A stretch of 64,000 nucleotides of DNA from JAAYQA01 sp964510345 (GTDB lineage: Bacteria; Bacillota; Clostridia; Tissierellales; Peptoniphilaceae): NCBI GenBank assembly GCA_964510345.1, contig CAZEBB010000005.1, forward strand, positions 1-64,000. Direction: 5' to 3'. Shown here piece by piece: positions 44,937-53,803 of the stretch. Below the pieces are notes generated by a model. That model was not told where the DNA came from and did not search any database. It saw only the letters and a program-made list of their open reading frames with translations. Position numbers and translations under genes: made by a program. Position 1 is the first letter of the stretch, and the number at the start of each line of letters is the position of its first letter.

Positions 44937-46121
44937 CTATTCTGATAACAAGGTCTTTTGTCCTTCCAGCTTTCGTAAAGCTGAAATCTCTTCCGTCGTC
45001 TCTACGACTCCCATATATTCACCGGCCGCATTACGAACTGCGAAGTAACGGATGAGAATAAAGGCATCTCCTTTTTGGATCCAAAAGCTCTCGGTATCCT
45101 TAGTTCCATTTTTGAAAGCTTCGACAAGTTTTTCAACGACATGAAGACTCTTCGGCGGGTGGCAGTCTTCAACGCGACGTCCGATGATGGTGCGCGTGCG
45201 CGGGAAGATACGATCTTTTGTCTCGCTAAAATAGTGGACCGTGTCGTCGGCACCGACAAAGGTAATATCGACCGGCAGCGAGTTCAGCATCGCTTCGAGT
45301 TCTTCCGGAATAAAGTGTCCGCTGGGAAGTTGAATCGGATCAGAATTTCTCGCCTCGACCACGGCTTCACCGGACTTCATCCACTGAGCGGCATCGGACG
45401 GACTTGCTCCTTCGATCCCGCCGGTAAATACATAGCCGATATGAACGCTCTCTTGTGCGACAACTTTCCAATCCGCCTCCGTCAGATGATGAATCAACAT
45501 GGGCTTAAGGATTTCTTCTTCTTTCTTCACCATCGATCGGATTTTTTCTTCAGCGAGTAGTGCCGTTTCAAGTGCGGCTTCCTCTCGTGCAGTCGCCTGA
45601 TTCTTAGCTGTCTTCAAGAGATCGCGGATCTCATCATCAACACCCCACATCACTTTCGGCGGCGCGGTGACTCCGTCTCGTTCCAAGTAAGGGAATAGCA
45701 GAGTTTCCTTTCTCTGATAATGCTTGTCGATCTTTGACAGTGAATCTAAAGCGGCGATCAGTGCCGCCTCTCCATTGGTCGGGTCCCCTTTATATTGTTC
45801 GATGGCAGAGAGCCAAGTCCCATTTAAAAATTCGAGAATCCCTTCATTTTCTTTCGAAAAGACGGTGAGCGGATGCCCAGCGGCATCGTCGTGATCGGCT
45901 TCTTGCACATTTCCTTCAAATAAGGTCGCGTGGACATCGCAGAGATTCTGGATCTCTTCTACCGGTACGCCGAATTGGATGAGCTCACGTTCGGCTGCTG
46001 CAATCTCTGTTGCCGGTACATCGCGAAATGCGTCCGCAAATTGAGCTTTTACGTCTTCTACGGAAGCACCATTGTGCAATTTTTCGAGAATCTCTCGTAA
46101 TACTTTCGGTCTGTCGTTCAT
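44937..46121 (-). CDS. DUF438-hemerythrin-PAS domain protein
   Basis: A 394-residue cytoplasmic protein of the DUF438 family. Residues 1-70: DUF438 (MNDRPKVLREILEKLHNG). Residues 78-225: hemerythrin-like four-helix bundle with GHPLTVFSKENE and HYQRKETLLFPYLE. Residues 280-390: PAS domain (VDITFVGADDTVHYFSE, RTIIGRRVEDCHPPKS). In relatives the third hemerythrin motif reads HDEIR; here Asp162 stands in that position (GVDDEIR), so di-iron binding may be altered. GGAGTG precedes the ATG. Such proteins may sense oxygen, redox or NO; no role is proven. It lies downstream of the grd operon but has its own -10. Confidence 0.85.
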   Translation of the reverse strand: MNDRPKVLREILEKLHNGASVEDVKAQFADAFRDVPATEIAAAERELIQFGVPVEEIQNLCDVHATLFEGNVQEADHDDAAGHPLTVFSKENEGILEFLNGTWLSAIEQYKGDPTNGEAALIAALDSLSKIDKHYQRKETLLFPYLERDGVTAPPKVMWGVDDEIRDLLKTAKNQATAREEAALETALLAEEKIRSMVKKEEEILKPMLIHHLTEADWKVVAQESVHIGYVFTGGIEGASPSDAAQWMKSGEAVVEARNSDPIQLPSGHFIPEELEAMLNSLPVDITFVGADDTVHYFSETKDRIFPRTRTIIGRRVEDCHPPKSLHVVEKLVEAFKNGTKDTESFWIQKGDAFILIRYFAVRNAAGEYMGVVETTEEISALRKLEGQKTLLSE

Positions 46122-46157
46122 CGTGTACACTCCATTCTGATAATGTTTATTGATTTC

Positions 46158-46163
46158 ATTATA
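46158..46163 (-). promoter_or_regulatory. Predicted -10 element of the DUF438 gene
   Basis: A perfect TATAAT on the minus strand, 37 bases before the start codon and directly after the grd terminator; the -35 is weak. Confidence 0.45.
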
Positions 46164-46191
46164 CACTAATTTGGTGTGTTTTTGTAGAAAT

Positions 46192-46228
46192 AAAAAAGAA
46201 TGGTCAACCACGTGAATTGACCATTCTT
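46192..46228 (-). terminator. Terminator of the glycine reductase operon
   Basis: AAGAATGGTCAA pairs perfectly with TTGACCATTCTT and is followed by TTTTATT on the minus strand. Confidence 0.92.
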
Positions 46229-46236
46229 TACTTAAT

Positions 46237-47415
46237 CTAGCAAACTTCGGTTGCGTCTTGCTCAATAAAGCCTGCCGCGCCTAACACTTCAACTGCTTTT
46301 GGACGATTCGCCGTGGAGATCATGACGATCGGTCCGGTGCAGCCCATGCCGCTTTCTGCGTATACGCCGACTTTCCAGAGAGCTTTCACCGCGTCTTCCA
46401 AATCTAAGACGTCGATTCCCGCAATAGATTCCGTGACCGGTTCCGCTTCAGGAGCGACAACCGCTTCTTCTTCCGCCGCTTTCGGCTTATCTTTGGTAAG
46501 TTCTGCGATCATATCATCAAGACCGGCTTTTTTCGCTGCCTTCATCTCTGCTTTCGCAAGTGCAAGCACTTTACCGCGCGCGACTTCGCCGCCGTACGTG
46601 ATCGCATTCCCGATAACAGGAGCTCCGCTGGCTCTGGAGATAATCAGTACAAGGCGTTCATAATCGTCGCCGACACCCGGGCCGTATCCATATCCTGTCG
46701 ACTCATATCCGCCACCCGTTGTAAAGGAGGAGAACATCTTCATTAGGATATTTCCGGTTAAGGTATCTTGTACCATGACATCTGCCGTTCCCTGCAGGAG
46801 GTCGTTCCCGCGCATGACAGCGCCGCCGTCTGCACGATTGGAAGTAGCAAAGTTGATCGGGTATCCGTTCTTTGCAAGGTCTTTCAGGATTCGCTCGACT
46901 CTACGGATATCGTCGACGTTCAAAAGACCGACGGTCGGATTCTTGATCCCGACGGATTTTGCGGTCGCAATACCAAAGAGAGCATTCTTGACCATTCCTT
47001 CGACGCGGTTGGTCGCAGAGGTGCCTGTGGTGGTAGCGACGATCATGTCTTTACCGGCAGCAGGCGTCACAACGCGTCCAACGGTAGAAACGCCGATCGG
47101 GAAGCTGTAGTGCATGGTGACACATGCATCCAAACTGCCGTCATCGAGCATTTCTTCCATACGCTTGTATCCGGCATCTTCGTCAGCGACGACTTCTTGC
47201 GTAAGCGCAGAGTCTACCGCCGGACCGATGAGGACGACTTCGATGGAATTATCTTTCTTTTGAGCGAGTTCGGCGCCTTTAACGACTTCTTCGACTCCGT
47301 GCTCTGAACCTAAAGTGGTCACTCCGACACGAGTTCTTTTACCAAAAGCGCCAGTTTCTAGCGCATCAGCAAGTTCACTAAAAACTTGGCTGACCATGGT
47401 TTGAACATTTGCCAT
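46237..47415 (-). CDS. grdD: Glycine/sarcosine/betaine reductase complex protein C, alpha subunit
   Basis: With GrdC it forms protein C, which takes the carboxymethyl group from selenoprotein A and releases acetyl phosphate. The 392-residue protein matches GrdD: TRVGVTTLGSEHG, a PlsX-like phosphate-handling fold (HYSFPIGVSTVGR, GTSATNRVEG, GGGYESTGYGYGPGVG) and a C-terminal domain with GMGCTGP and a final Cys. A Glu/Ala/Pro-rich linker precedes the C-terminal domain. Last gene of the grd operon, 4 bases after grdC. Confidence 0.94.
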   Translation of the reverse strand: MANVQTMVSQVFSELADALETGAFGKRTRVGVTTLGSEHGVEEVVKGAELAQKKDNSIEVVLIGPAVDSALTQEVVADEDAGYKRMEEMLDDGSLDACVTMHYSFPIGVSTVGRVVTPAAGKDMIVATTTGTSATNRVEGMVKNALFGIATAKSVGIKNPTVGLLNVDDIRRVERILKDLAKNGYPINFATSNRADGGAVMRGNDLLQGTADVMVQDTLTGNILMKMFSSFTTGGGYESTGYGYGPGVGDDYERLVLIISRASGAPVIGNAITYGGEVARGKVLALAKAEMKAAKKAGLDDMIAELTKDKPKAAEEEAVVAPEAEPVTESIAGIDVLDLEDAVKALWKVGVYAESGMGCTGPIVMISTANRPKAVEVLGAAGFIEQDATEVC

Positions 47416-47419
47416 GTGA

Positions 47420-48967
47420 TCACTCTCCTTCTACGAGGGTAGCCGCGAGTTTACGCATTGCATCAGCGACGGTTTGACGGATCGTTTCTTCCGAAACACC
47501 GGCAGTGTCAGCGTCTGCTTTTCCCGAGTTCTTTTCTACGACGATGGAAACACCGTCAAATTGGTTGGTCATACGGCCGAGGAACAAAGATCCTTTACCG
47601 ACGAACATCGCATTATTGATTTTGCCTTCCAGAATATCTTCACGTGCAAATCCGAGGTACGGAACGCCCGAGGGGATATGACCTTGGGTCGGTGCCCAAC
47701 CTTCCATACCCTTCTCTGCGATGAACTTCGGAAGATCTGCTTTTTCCATCTCTTTTTGCATGACGGCGAGAGCTGCGATCATCTTGTAGTTTGCAGACGG
47801 AACGTCTCCTGCGCCTGCCGGTTTAGTGATATCCGGGTTTTGCATTTCAACGGAGTATTTGTCGATATCGTTGATCTTCATGCCGTTTTTCGCGAGCGGT
47901 GCTAAAACGAGTGAAGAGATAACCGCTTGCGGTGCCGAACCGGTACCGACCGTGTGGCGTCCGACGATATCCGTACGGAATACAGGGTTCACACCATCAT
48001 CTTCACCGACGACAACAGCAAATGCGCCGAGTACGTCTTCCAGAATCGGTAAGCCCTTTTTCACGTGGTCTTTTCCGTTCATGCCGAGTTTTGCTGTGGC
48101 TCCACCGGCGACGACGAGAACATTTTTGAAGGTGCCCGCATGGACAAGCGAAGAAGCTTGGATCAATGCGTGAGTCGGAGCGGCACAGAAACCTCTGGTG
48201 TCAGATCCGGATGCATTCGTAAGACCGGACAGCTCAGCGATTGCCTTTGCAAAGTTACCGCCACCTCTTTGGTTGATATCTCCGCACGCTTCTTCTGAAC
48301 ACTCGATCACGTACTCGATTTCTTTCGGATCGATATCAGTTTTGTCTAAAGCGTGAAGTGCTGCCATAATACCGGAAGCTTTTACGACCAAGTTTTCAAA
48401 GATAACGTGCGCCGTCAAGTTGACGTCAACATCGTGTGCTTTGGAAACTACGCCGACGAGTTTGTCTTCATAGTAAAGACCTTCACCGTGGTCTTCCAAG
48501 TGTTTATCGATGACATCTTGGTCAGCGCCGTCTTTCAAACGCTTGATCAGATCTTCTCCGATAAGAGGATGTGCTTCCAGCAGCGGCTTCACCATTTCCG
48601 TGAACTCTTTTGTGAGGAATACGAGGTCAAATACGTCCGAAATTTTGATCATCGCGATGAATTCAGCTTCCGGCATGATTTCTCCGAAATGACCGAAGCG
48701 CTCAGCGCCTTCTACCTCTTTGCCTTCGTCACTCCATGGTTGGGGAACTTCGCGAAGATTTTCCGGGGTTTTGTTTCCGATATAGACTTGGTTCGGCAGA
48801 TAGCTTACCACTTTTTCATAGCTTCTGATGTGGTTCGGAACTTGCTTGAGATAGTCCGAATCCGGGTTAAGAAGTGCTTCCGTCGTCTGAGTCGTACCGT
48901 TTCTCAGAATCATCTCCGGAGTGTGGACCAGGACGTATCCCGTTCCTTTGACAACAGCATTTACCAT
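47420..48967 (-). CDS. grdC: Glycine/sarcosine/betaine reductase complex protein C, beta subunit
   Basis: Second subunit of protein C, related to thiolase/ketoacyl synthase folds. The 515-residue protein has GTGYVLVHTPEMILRNGTT at the N terminus, a thiolase-like Cys region (IECSEEACGDINQRGGGNFAK) and GFCAAPTHALIQ. Forms the acyl-carrying half that delivers the acetyl group to GrdD. It is preceded by an intercistronic hairpin separating it from grdB. Confidence 0.94.
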   Translation of the reverse strand: MVNAVVKGTGYVLVHTPEMILRNGTTQTTEALLNPDSDYLKQVPNHIRSYEKVVSYLPNQVYIGNKTPENLREVPQPWSDEGKEVEGAERFGHFGEIMPEAEFIAMIKISDVFDLVFLTKEFTEMVKPLLEAHPLIGEDLIKRLKDGADQDVIDKHLEDHGEGLYYEDKLVGVVSKAHDVDVNLTAHVIFENLVVKASGIMAALHALDKTDIDPKEIEYVIECSEEACGDINQRGGGNFAKAIAELSGLTNASGSDTRGFCAAPTHALIQASSLVHAGTFKNVLVVAGGATAKLGMNGKDHVKKGLPILEDVLGAFAVVVGEDDGVNPVFRTDIVGRHTVGTGSAPQAVISSLVLAPLAKNGMKINDIDKYSVEMQNPDITKPAGAGDVPSANYKMIAALAVMQKEMEKADLPKFIAEKGMEGWAPTQGHIPSGVPYLGFAREDILEGKINNAMFVGKGSLFLGRMTNQFDGVSIVVEKNSGKADADTAGVSEETIRQTVADAMRKLAATLVEGE

Positions 48968-48991
48968 TTACACCCTCCTCCGAGTATTAAA

Positions 48992-49014
48992 AGAGGCGAG
49001 TAAAACCCGCCTCT
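48992..49014 (-). terminator. Intercistronic hairpin between grdB and grdC
   Basis: AGAGGCG/CGCCTCT with a 9-nt loop followed by TTTTAAT on the minus strand. It may cause partial termination or mark an mRNA processing point, setting protein B against protein C levels. Confidence 0.6.
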
Positions 49015-49026
49015 CAGTTATTCGAA

Positions 49027-50334
49027 TTAAACTTCGAATATCGTTTGATCTTCCACTTCTGTTTCTAGAGCTTGGAGTGCTCTTTCTACAATTTTCTCAC
49101 GAAGTTTGAACTCTTCGTCCGGTTCCATCGCAGGATTTCCCAATGGATGCGGAATCGCGATTGCCGGGACGATACGGTTTGCACCTACCGTCATAGAGAT
49201 CGGAGTAACTGTACAGATGTGGACGACAGGCAGGCCTGCGCGTTCTATTTCCTTAACCATCGTTGCACCGCAACGCGTGCAGGTGCCTCAGGTAGAGGTC
49301 ATAATGACCGCGTCAACTCCGTCCGCTTTCATTTTTGCAGCGTACTCTTCCGCAAATGCTTTCGAGCTCTTTACTGCAGTACCGTTTCCAACGGTCGAGA
49401 AGAAAGTTTCATACAATTTGCCGATTCTTCCTTCTTTTTCCATTTTGCGCAACACGTCAACCGGCAGGACTCTGTCGGGTTCGTCATTGGCATAAATGGG
49501 GTCGTATCCACCGTGTGCGGTTTCCCACTCACCCGGTTTCAGATCATCCACACCGGCAATGCTGTACGAGCCGTATTTGGATGCCGAAGAGGATTCGACG
49601 TGATCCGGGTTACCGAACGGTACGGTTCCTCCGGAAGTTGCAAGAGCGATCGTCGCTTTGCTAAGATCGAGAACCGCTTTGTTCGGCGGAACTCTATCAA
49701 AGGACGGCATCGGATACTCAGTTTCAAAGGGTTCGCCTTTGAGTTTTTTGAGCATCATGTCGACAGCGCGCTCTCCACCGACTTTGTCGCGGAAGATGTT
49801 TTTACGAATGCCTCTTTCGAGATATCCTTCTTCTGCGGGCGAGCCGATTTCTTCTTTTCTTGCGATCTTCAGTGCCAACGGTACGAGTTTCTTAACTGCA
49901 TCTCTCATGCCCGCAGCGCTATTTTTGGTTTCAACAATGTAAACGGATTTTTTGAACATATCCGCGCCGGGGTTTTCGACGTACATTGCCGTAACCGCAG
50001 GAATTCCTAATTCATTTTGGACGGCTTCCGTAATCGTACCGGCTGCGACGCCATAACGACCTGCGTTAAAGGCCGGGCCTGCGATGAAGAGATCAGGATT
50101 GTGATCTTTTACCATTTGCAGGACTTCCGCTTTTGCTGTTTCGAGGTTTTCGTTGAAGTAACTATCACCACAAATGATCGTCGCTACGATTTCAGCGTCT
50201 TCGCCAAGCGCGCCTTTAATAGCTAGACCGGGACCAATCGGTTCTAGACGGACTTCCGGTTTGTAATCAGCCATTTCTTCGCCACCGATACCACCATAGA
50301 ACTGATTGATATAGTGAACTACCCTTAGTTTCAC
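49027..50334 (-). CDS. grdB: Glycine reductase protein B, selenocysteine subunit
   Basis: Substrate-binding subunit of glycine reductase that, with GrdE, binds glycine and passes a carboxymethyl group to GrdA. The 435-residue frame contains an in-frame TGA at 49288-49290 (codon 349), read as selenocysteine in TST-U-GTCTRCGA, the conserved GrdB UxxCT context. The coding sequence continues 87 codons to a TAA. Start is GTG at 50334 after AAGGGGG. GCACC/GGTGC just after the TGA can form a SECIS-like stem-loop. Without recoding the gene would look like two fragments. Confidence 0.95.
49260..49290 (-). promoter_or_regulatory. UGA selenocysteine codon and candidate SECIS of grdB
   Basis: TGA at 49288-49290 followed on the minus strand by GCACC...GGTGC, closing a loop with an inner GC/GC pair. 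Bacterial SECIS hairpins lie directly after the UGA, as here. The fold was judged by eye. Confidence 0.65.
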
Positions 50335-50386
50335 GATCTGGTTGCCCCCTTTCTCGTTAATCTATTTTTGAATCTCGATTTGGATA

Positions 50387-50860
50387 CTAGTATTTCGATC
50401 CTTCGCTGCGGATTTCGGAGACGGCACCTACGATGTCATCTACATCCAATACCATTTCCATCATTCCAACTTGCTCGTCGTAGACGTCAGCGTCTACAGC
50501 TTCTTTAAATTCTGCTTCGACGGGGTGATAAACTCTTAGTCCCAACTGGACTCCTGCTAATGCACCTGCGAAAGTGGGGTCGCCCATGGTTACGGTTTCT
50601 GCTGCAAGACCAGCAGATTCAGCTTCTCCGCCGCCAATAACGACGACAGTGTTTTCCGCACCATATTTTTCAGCGAGTTCCTTAACTCTCTTTTGATTCT
50701 CTAGGTCCATAGCACCTGCAGCCGTTCAGACGAAGCATTCAGTCGTCGAAAATACTACTTCTGCAGGAGTCGTCGCAATGCATTCTTCCATTGCAGGACC
50801 AGGAATCCCGTCGCGGTCACCGATGACGATGACTTTGTCAGTTTCCTTAAAAATAGACAT
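50387..50860 (-). CDS. grdA: Glycine reductase selenoprotein A
   Basis: Small selenoprotein that carries the carboxymethyl group between proteins B and C and is regenerated by thioredoxin. The 157-residue frame includes an in-frame TGA (50726-50728, codon 45) in ECFV-U-TAAGAMD, the CxxU redox motif of GrdA. The start at 50860 is preceded by AAGGAG and gives MSIFKETDKVIVIGDRDG, the family N terminus; length matches the known 157-158 residues. Lies between grdE and grdB. Confidence 0.96.
50700..50728 (-). promoter_or_regulatory. UGA selenocysteine codon and candidate SECIS of grdA
   Basis: TGA at 50726-50728. The following bases on the minus strand contain AGGT and ACCT around a 7-nt loop GCTATGG, a short SECIS-like hairpin. 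Fold judged by eye. Confidence 0.55.
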
Positions 50861-50891
50861 CCTTTTTCTCCTTTGAAAATAAATTTTGGGT

Positions 50892-52178
50892 TTAGTACCC
50901 GGTTGCACTCATTTTGTTGAAGCCGAGTTCATTGGTAGCTCCGGTGATCGCTTGGATTTCTACCGTGATGGATCCGTCAGCTTCTAACGATCCGTCAAAT
51001 CCGCCTGCGATGATGTCGACATATTGAAGATCTCCAATAACTTTGTCCATCTTCGGCAGTTTGATGACTTCGTTGGCGTTTCCGCCGGTGACTACAGCAT
51101 CCGCTGCAGGGTCAGCGTCAGCCAGCGATTGGCTTGCGCCGTCGCGTCCAGCGTATTCGTCGGTGATGATGACGGTTTTTACGCCTTGACCTTCGATCTT
51201 CTTGCAGTTCATGATTAAGTCGGTATCCGGGTTTCCGAAGCCTTCTTGCGAAACAATCGCACCGTCCAAGCCGAGGTATTTCGTCAGCTTAGCAGTCCAG
51301 TTCGAAGAGCGCTCTTTGTCCGCCAGATACACGTTTTCGTTGGTGATAATCACGCCGACGAAGTTGATTTCCTTGCCATGTTGTGCATACATTGCTTTCA
51401 CAACAGGGTTGTTCAAGTGATGATACGTCGTGTTTTTGTCGCAAGATGATACGCAGTTCCCGCTAACGATCGCTCCATCCATGATTTCCGTCGGATACAG
51501 CAATGTGGGAACAATCTTCTTGGCATCTACACCATAGACATACGTGTCATGGAGCAATCCTTGAGATTGCAGCATTTGAACATAAGCGACTTTGGGAAGA
51601 TCCGGGTACTCGTTAATTCCTTCGAGCAGCGGTTTCGTCTCATAAGTCAAGATCTCGTCCGGTTCGACATTACGACCCGCTTCCGCGACTTTTGCAGCGA
51701 CCTTGAAGCCGGCAAAGCGCAGTGCGTATTCGTGATCCGGTTGATGAAGTCCTTCAATCGGTTGGATGATCAGTACAAGGTTGACTGTCTTCGAGAACGG
51801 CGTATAGTCAGCTCCGGGACCTTGCATATCGATAATGCCTTCCTGGAAGCCTACAATTTTACCGGTCGTCATAACAGTAGCACCTTTAAGGACATGGGTT
51901 CTTCCACTTCCTACTGTATCCACCTTTGAGAGAACGCCAGGGAAGATTCCGCCGGGTCCATCCACTTTTACGCGTGGCTCGACGACATCTTTTACCGGGG
52001 TTACGCGGACGGATTCGCCCGGTCTTGCGATATCGATATCGCAGGAAGCCAAGTGCTCATCTTCCAAGACCAGATCGATCAGTTCTTGCTTGTTGACAGT
52101 TAACACACCTTCGTTAACTTTCGTCTCATCGCCGAACACAATGTCCTTGATGAAAATGTTGCCCAGTTCTAGACGCAC
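50892..52178 (-). CDS. grdE: Glycine reductase protein B proprotein
   Basis: Precursor that is cleaved into two subunits, exposing a pyruvoyl group that binds the amino acid as a Schiff base. The 428-residue protein has the cleavage/pyruvoyl region SGNCVSSCDKNTTYHHLNNP (near residue 241, Cys at the new N terminus) and EIQAITGATNELGFNKMS at the C terminus. First of the grd genes proper, after trxA; grdX, often present in this place in other species, is missing. Confidence 0.95.
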   Translation of the reverse strand: MRLELGNIFIKDIVFGDETKVNEGVLTVNKQELIDLVLEDEHLASCDIDIARPGESVRVTPVKDVVEPRVKVDGPGGIFPGVLSKVDTVGSGRTHVLKGATVMTTGKIVGFQEGIIDMQGPGADYTPFSKTVNLVLIIQPIEGLHQPDHEYALRFAGFKVAAKVAEAGRNVEPDEILTYETKPLLEGINEYPDLPKVAYVQMLQSQGLLHDTYVYGVDAKKIVPTLLYPTEIMDGAIVSGNCVSSCDKNTTYHHLNNPVVKAMYAQHGKEINFVGVIITNENVYLADKERSSNWTAKLTKYLGLDGAIVSQEGFGNPDTDLIMNCKKIEGQGVKTVIITDEYAGRDGASQSLADADPAADAVVTGGNANEVIKLPKMDKVIGDLQYVDIIAGGFDGSLEADGSITVEIQAITGATNELGFNKMSATGY

Positions 52179-52222
52179 ATACTCACCTCCTAAAATAATC
52201 TATATAAACCTGCTGGTCTATA

Positions 52223-52540
52223 TCAAATAAGGGTTTCCAGCAACTCTTGTACCGACTGTACACTGGCGTCATGGCCACTGAGTTGCTTGATGCGCTCACC
52301 GTTTTCGTAAAGCGCGATTGCCGGTAATCCCATGACCTTTTGGCCGATGGCGATTCTCCTAGCTTTGGTAATATCTAAAGATGTGAATTTCACATGTTCT
52401 TTGTAATGATCTTCAAAAGCGTGAACATGTGGCAATAATTGCTTGCAGGGTTCGCATGAAGGGCTCCAGAAGTCAACCAATACTTTACCCTTGGCGTTTA
52501 GGACCTCCGCTTCAAACGTGTCTTTCGTCAGCTCAACCAT
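52223..52540 (-). CDS. trxA: Thioredoxin, glycine-reductase-associated
   Basis: Electron carrier for the Grd system. The 105-residue protein has a thioredoxin fold with an SCEPC active site (Cys29, Cys32; preceded by FWSPS) instead of WCGPC, the cis-Pro in GLPAIAL and GGxx-like end GHDASVQS. The change next to the first Cys should alter redox potential or partner choice, in line with a dedicated partner for GrdA. It starts just after trxB. Confidence 0.94.
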   Translation of the reverse strand: MVELTKDTFEAEVLNAKGKVLVDFWSPSCEPCKQLLPHVHAFEDHYKEHVKFTSLDITKARRIAIGQKVMGLPAIALYENGERIKQLSGHDASVQSVQELLETLI

Positions 52541-52549
52541 TTTAACTCC

Positions 52550-53479
52550 TTACAATGCTTCTATATATTTCTCAGCTTGTACCGCGGCGATGGCACCGTC
52601 CGAGGTGGCCGTAACAACCTGTCGCAGTGATTTGACCCGCAAGTCACCGGCAGCGAAAACACCGGGCACCGATGTCTTCATGTCGTTATCTGTCATAATA
52701 TACCCCTTTTCCATGGCAATTACTCCATTGAAAAGTTCAGTCGCAGGGTCGTAGCCGACTAAAACAAATATTCCGAAAGTTCCGTCTTCCGGATCTGCGA
52801 CAATTTCGGTCGTCTCTCCCGTTTTGACATTTTTTAGCACAATTGAGCCGACGACGCCTTCTCCTTTGATCTCTTCGACGACGCTATCCCATATGAAGTC
52901 GATTTTTGGATTATGGAACGCTTTTTCTTGGATCGACTTCGCCGCACGCAGCTCATCTCTTCGGTGGACGATCGTGACTTGCCGAGCGATCTTGGATAAA
53001 AACAGCGCTTCATCCACTGCCGTGTCCCCGCCTCCGATGACGAAAATTCGCATGTCGGTAAAAAACGCACCGTCGCATGTTGCACAATAGGCGACGCCTC
53101 TTCCCGTGAATTCATCCTCGCCGGGGCATTCTAATCGTTTCGGCTTTGCTCCGGTCGCGAGAATCACAGTTTTGCTACGATACTCTTTTCCCGCTGAGCG
53201 TACGACTTTTTCAAGACCATCTAATTCAACCGAAGTGATTTCATCGAGCACGAACTCCGCACCGAATGAGACCGCCTGCTCTTTCATGCGTTCGACTAAC
53301 GATGGTCCGGTCGATTCCGCCGGAGCGCCGGGATAGTTGTCAACCTCACTAGTTAAGGCAATTTGTCCACCGGTGACCCCTTTTTCGATGACCAATGTGG
53401 ACATCATGGCTCGTGAAGAATAAAGTGCTGCGGCAAGGCCCGCCGGCCCTGCTCCTAAGATGATGACGTCGTAAATCAT
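52550..53479 (-). CDS. trxB: Thioredoxin reductase
   Basis: NADPH-dependent flavoenzyme of 309 residues supplying electrons to TrxA. FAD motif LGAGPAGLAAALYSSRA, redox pair in YCATCDGAF (about 133-136), NADPH motif VIGGGDTAVDEAL and VFAAGDLR at the C terminus. The ATG at 53479 is chosen over a longer frame running into the riboswitch; AAAGGAAAC precedes it. First structural gene of the operon, 100 bases downstream of the glycine riboswitch platform. Confidence 0.96.
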   Translation of the reverse strand: MIYDVIILGAGPAGLAAALYSSRAMMSTLVIEKGVTGGQIALTSEVDNYPGAPAESTGPSLVERMKEQAVSFGAEFVLDEITSVELDGLEKVVRSAGKEYRSKTVILATGAKPKRLECPGEDEFTGRGVAYCATCDGAFFTDMRIFVIGGGDTAVDEALFLSKIARQVTIVHRRDELRAAKSIQEKAFHNPKIDFIWDSVVEEIKGEGVVGSIVLKNVKTGETTEIVADPEDGTFGIFVLVGYDPATELFNGVIAMEKGYIMTDNDMKTSVPGVFAAGDLRVKSLRQVVTATSDGAIAAVQAEKYIEAL

Positions 53480-53575
53480 ACGGTTTCCTTTCCGGAATTG
53501 GGTAGGTGAAGTCGTTTGAACCCGATGCTGAGCGTGCAAAAAGGAGACATTTTCCGAATTTCTCCACAAATTAAA

Positions 53576-53609
53576 GAAACAGAAAAAAAGTCGTCCTTTT
53601 TCTCTGTTT
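53576..53609 (-). terminator. Candidate expression-platform hairpin of the glycine riboswitch
   Basis: AAACAGAGAAAAAG pairs with CTTTTTTTCTGTTT on the minus strand. The 5' arm shares CAGAG with the closing strand of the second aptamer, so the two structures exclude each other. The following U tract (CTTTAATTT) is poor. Confidence 0.6.
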
Positions 53610-53758
53610 GTGTACCTGAGAGTTTCCTCCTCTTCGGATTGCCCCATGGGTGAAATTACGCTTTTCAGAGTCCTGTCCACTTACGGTTCGGGTACCTGAG
53701 AGATTCGTATCGTTTGACAAACGATACTTGTTCCTTCGGTGAAATTTCGCTCTCCCGC
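53602..53758 (-). promoter_or_regulatory. Tandem glycine riboswitch
   Basis: Two glycine aptamers lie in series on the minus strand. Aptamer 1 (53758 down to about 53675): GGGAGAGCG, TTTCACCGAAGGAACAA, CTCTCAGGTACC, GGACAG. Aptamer 2 (about 53672 to 53602): ACTCTGAAAAGCG, TTTCACCC, GGGGCAA, CCGAAGAGG, AACTCTCAGGTAC, CAGAG. These are the conserved family elements in the right order. Glycine is expected to switch on trxB-trxA-grdEABCD, the genes that consume it. The 391-base space before trxB holds this RNA, its platform and the promoter. Confidence 0.94.
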
Positions 53759-53803
53759 AAGCTTCAATCAGCGATATGCGTTTATTTATTCTATGTAACA
53801 CAT

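Noticed and set aside
49072..50010. Long plus-strand open frame opposite grdB
   Set aside because: It is antisense to a clear selenoprotein gene, has no family features and simply mirrors the codon pattern of the other strand.
49027..50860. grdA and grdB as pseudogenes with nonsense mutations
   Set aside because: Both TGA codons are at family selenocysteine positions and the frames continue to normal lengths.
52550..53680. Long form of thioredoxin reductase extending to 53680
   Set aside because: The added part is a translation of the riboswitch region and the family starts at MIYDVIILGAG.
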